Shown here: piece after piece, positions 5,577 through 5,711 of the stretch
Layout of the letters: every line of letters begins with the position of its first letter
Position numbering within the stretch: the stretch's first letter is position 1
Source of the DNA: Pseudomonadota bacterium
GTDB taxonomy: Bacteria > Myxococcota > Polyangia > GCA-2747355 > JACKDQ01
Direction of reading: 5' to 3'
NCBI GenBank assembly: GCA_030591195.1
Contig: JAUVBO010000242.1
Coordinates: forward strand, 1 to 5,711
Length of the DNA stretch: 5,711 bases
Notes under the pieces: generated by a model
What the model was told of the DNA's origin: nothing
The model's database searches: none
What the model saw: only the letters and a program-made list of their open reading frames with translations
Position numbers and translations under genes: made by a program

Positions 5577-5711
5577 TAGGGCTGCCCGTCGGGTTCGCTG
5601 TCCGTGCCGCCATCGCTGTCCGGGGCGTCATCGGAGCTGGCGTCGCCAGGCCCGTCCGCCGTCGCGGCGTCGGTGACCGTCGCGTCGCCGATCCCGTCGC
5701 CGATGCCGTCG
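5576..5711 (-). CDS. Asp/Gly-rich C-terminus of an unidentified protein (runs off right edge)
   Basis: The minus-strand frame ending at the TAG at 5576-5578 is open for 44 codons to the window edge. It encodes a tail dominated by Asp, Gly, Ala, Ser and Thr and ending SEPDGQP. The composition resembles the linker of the lipoprotein at 3731-4786, and the codons (GAC, GGC, GCC) fit the local usage. Other frames over this stretch give Arg/Val-rich translations without a start in good context. The stop is 32 bases before the ATG of the redox/ArsC fusion, so co-transcription is plausible. A tail of this kind in Myxococcota is often part of a surface or secreted protein, but the body of the gene lies outside the window. 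That this is coding at all is a moderate-confidence inference. Confidence 0.55.
   Translation of the reverse strand, partial: DGIGDGIGDATVTDAATADGPGDASSDDAPDSDGGTDSEPDGQP

Noticed and set aside
5682..5711. 12-base repeats as a CRISPR or non-coding repeat array
   Set aside because: The units are short, directly adjacent with no spacers, a multiple of three, and in frame with the open minus-strand frame. They fit a coding repeat.

Overview
The window is clearly GC-rich throughout, with strong GC preference at third codon positions. It carries several exported or lipid-anchored proteins, two of them with long Asp/Ala/Gly-rich stretches. That combination suggests a large-genome Gram-negative bacterium of the Myxococcota type (Polyangia- or Kofleriaceae-like). 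This is inference from style; no taxonomic marker gene is present. No rRNA, tRNA, CRISPR array, insertion sequence or phage gene was recognised.

Layout, left to right. Positions 1-100 hold the first 33 codons of a minus-strand lipoprotein that runs off the left edge. A 222-base divergent intergenic region (101-322) separates it from a plus-strand gene (323-1513) for an exported, basic, cysteine-free protein of unknown function. That gene meets the next one tail to tail with a single base between their stop codons.

The rest of the window is a run of minus-strand genes, read here in transcription order from the right. First is the Asp/Gly-rich C-terminus of an unidentified protein (5576-5711). 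After 32 bases comes a two-domain redox protein (4839-5543), a thioredoxin-like domain fused to an ArsC/low-molecular-weight phosphatase domain. After 52 bases comes a lipoprotein with an Asp/Ala-rich linker and a probable concanavalin-like (polysaccharide-lyase-like) domain (3731-4786). After 86 bases comes a prolyl-oligopeptidase (S9) family serine peptidase with a probable lipobox (1515-3644).

The spacing of the minus-strand genes allows co-transcription, but their functions give no obvious shared pathway. The envelope proteins suggest polymer binding or degradation outside the cytoplasm. The redox/ArsC fusion is cytoplasmic and has no arsenic transporter or ArsR regulator in view. No undescribed multi-gene system is convincingly visible. 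The best leads are the fusion protein, which lacks a cysteine expected in its ArsC domain, and the orphan exported protein at 323-1513.
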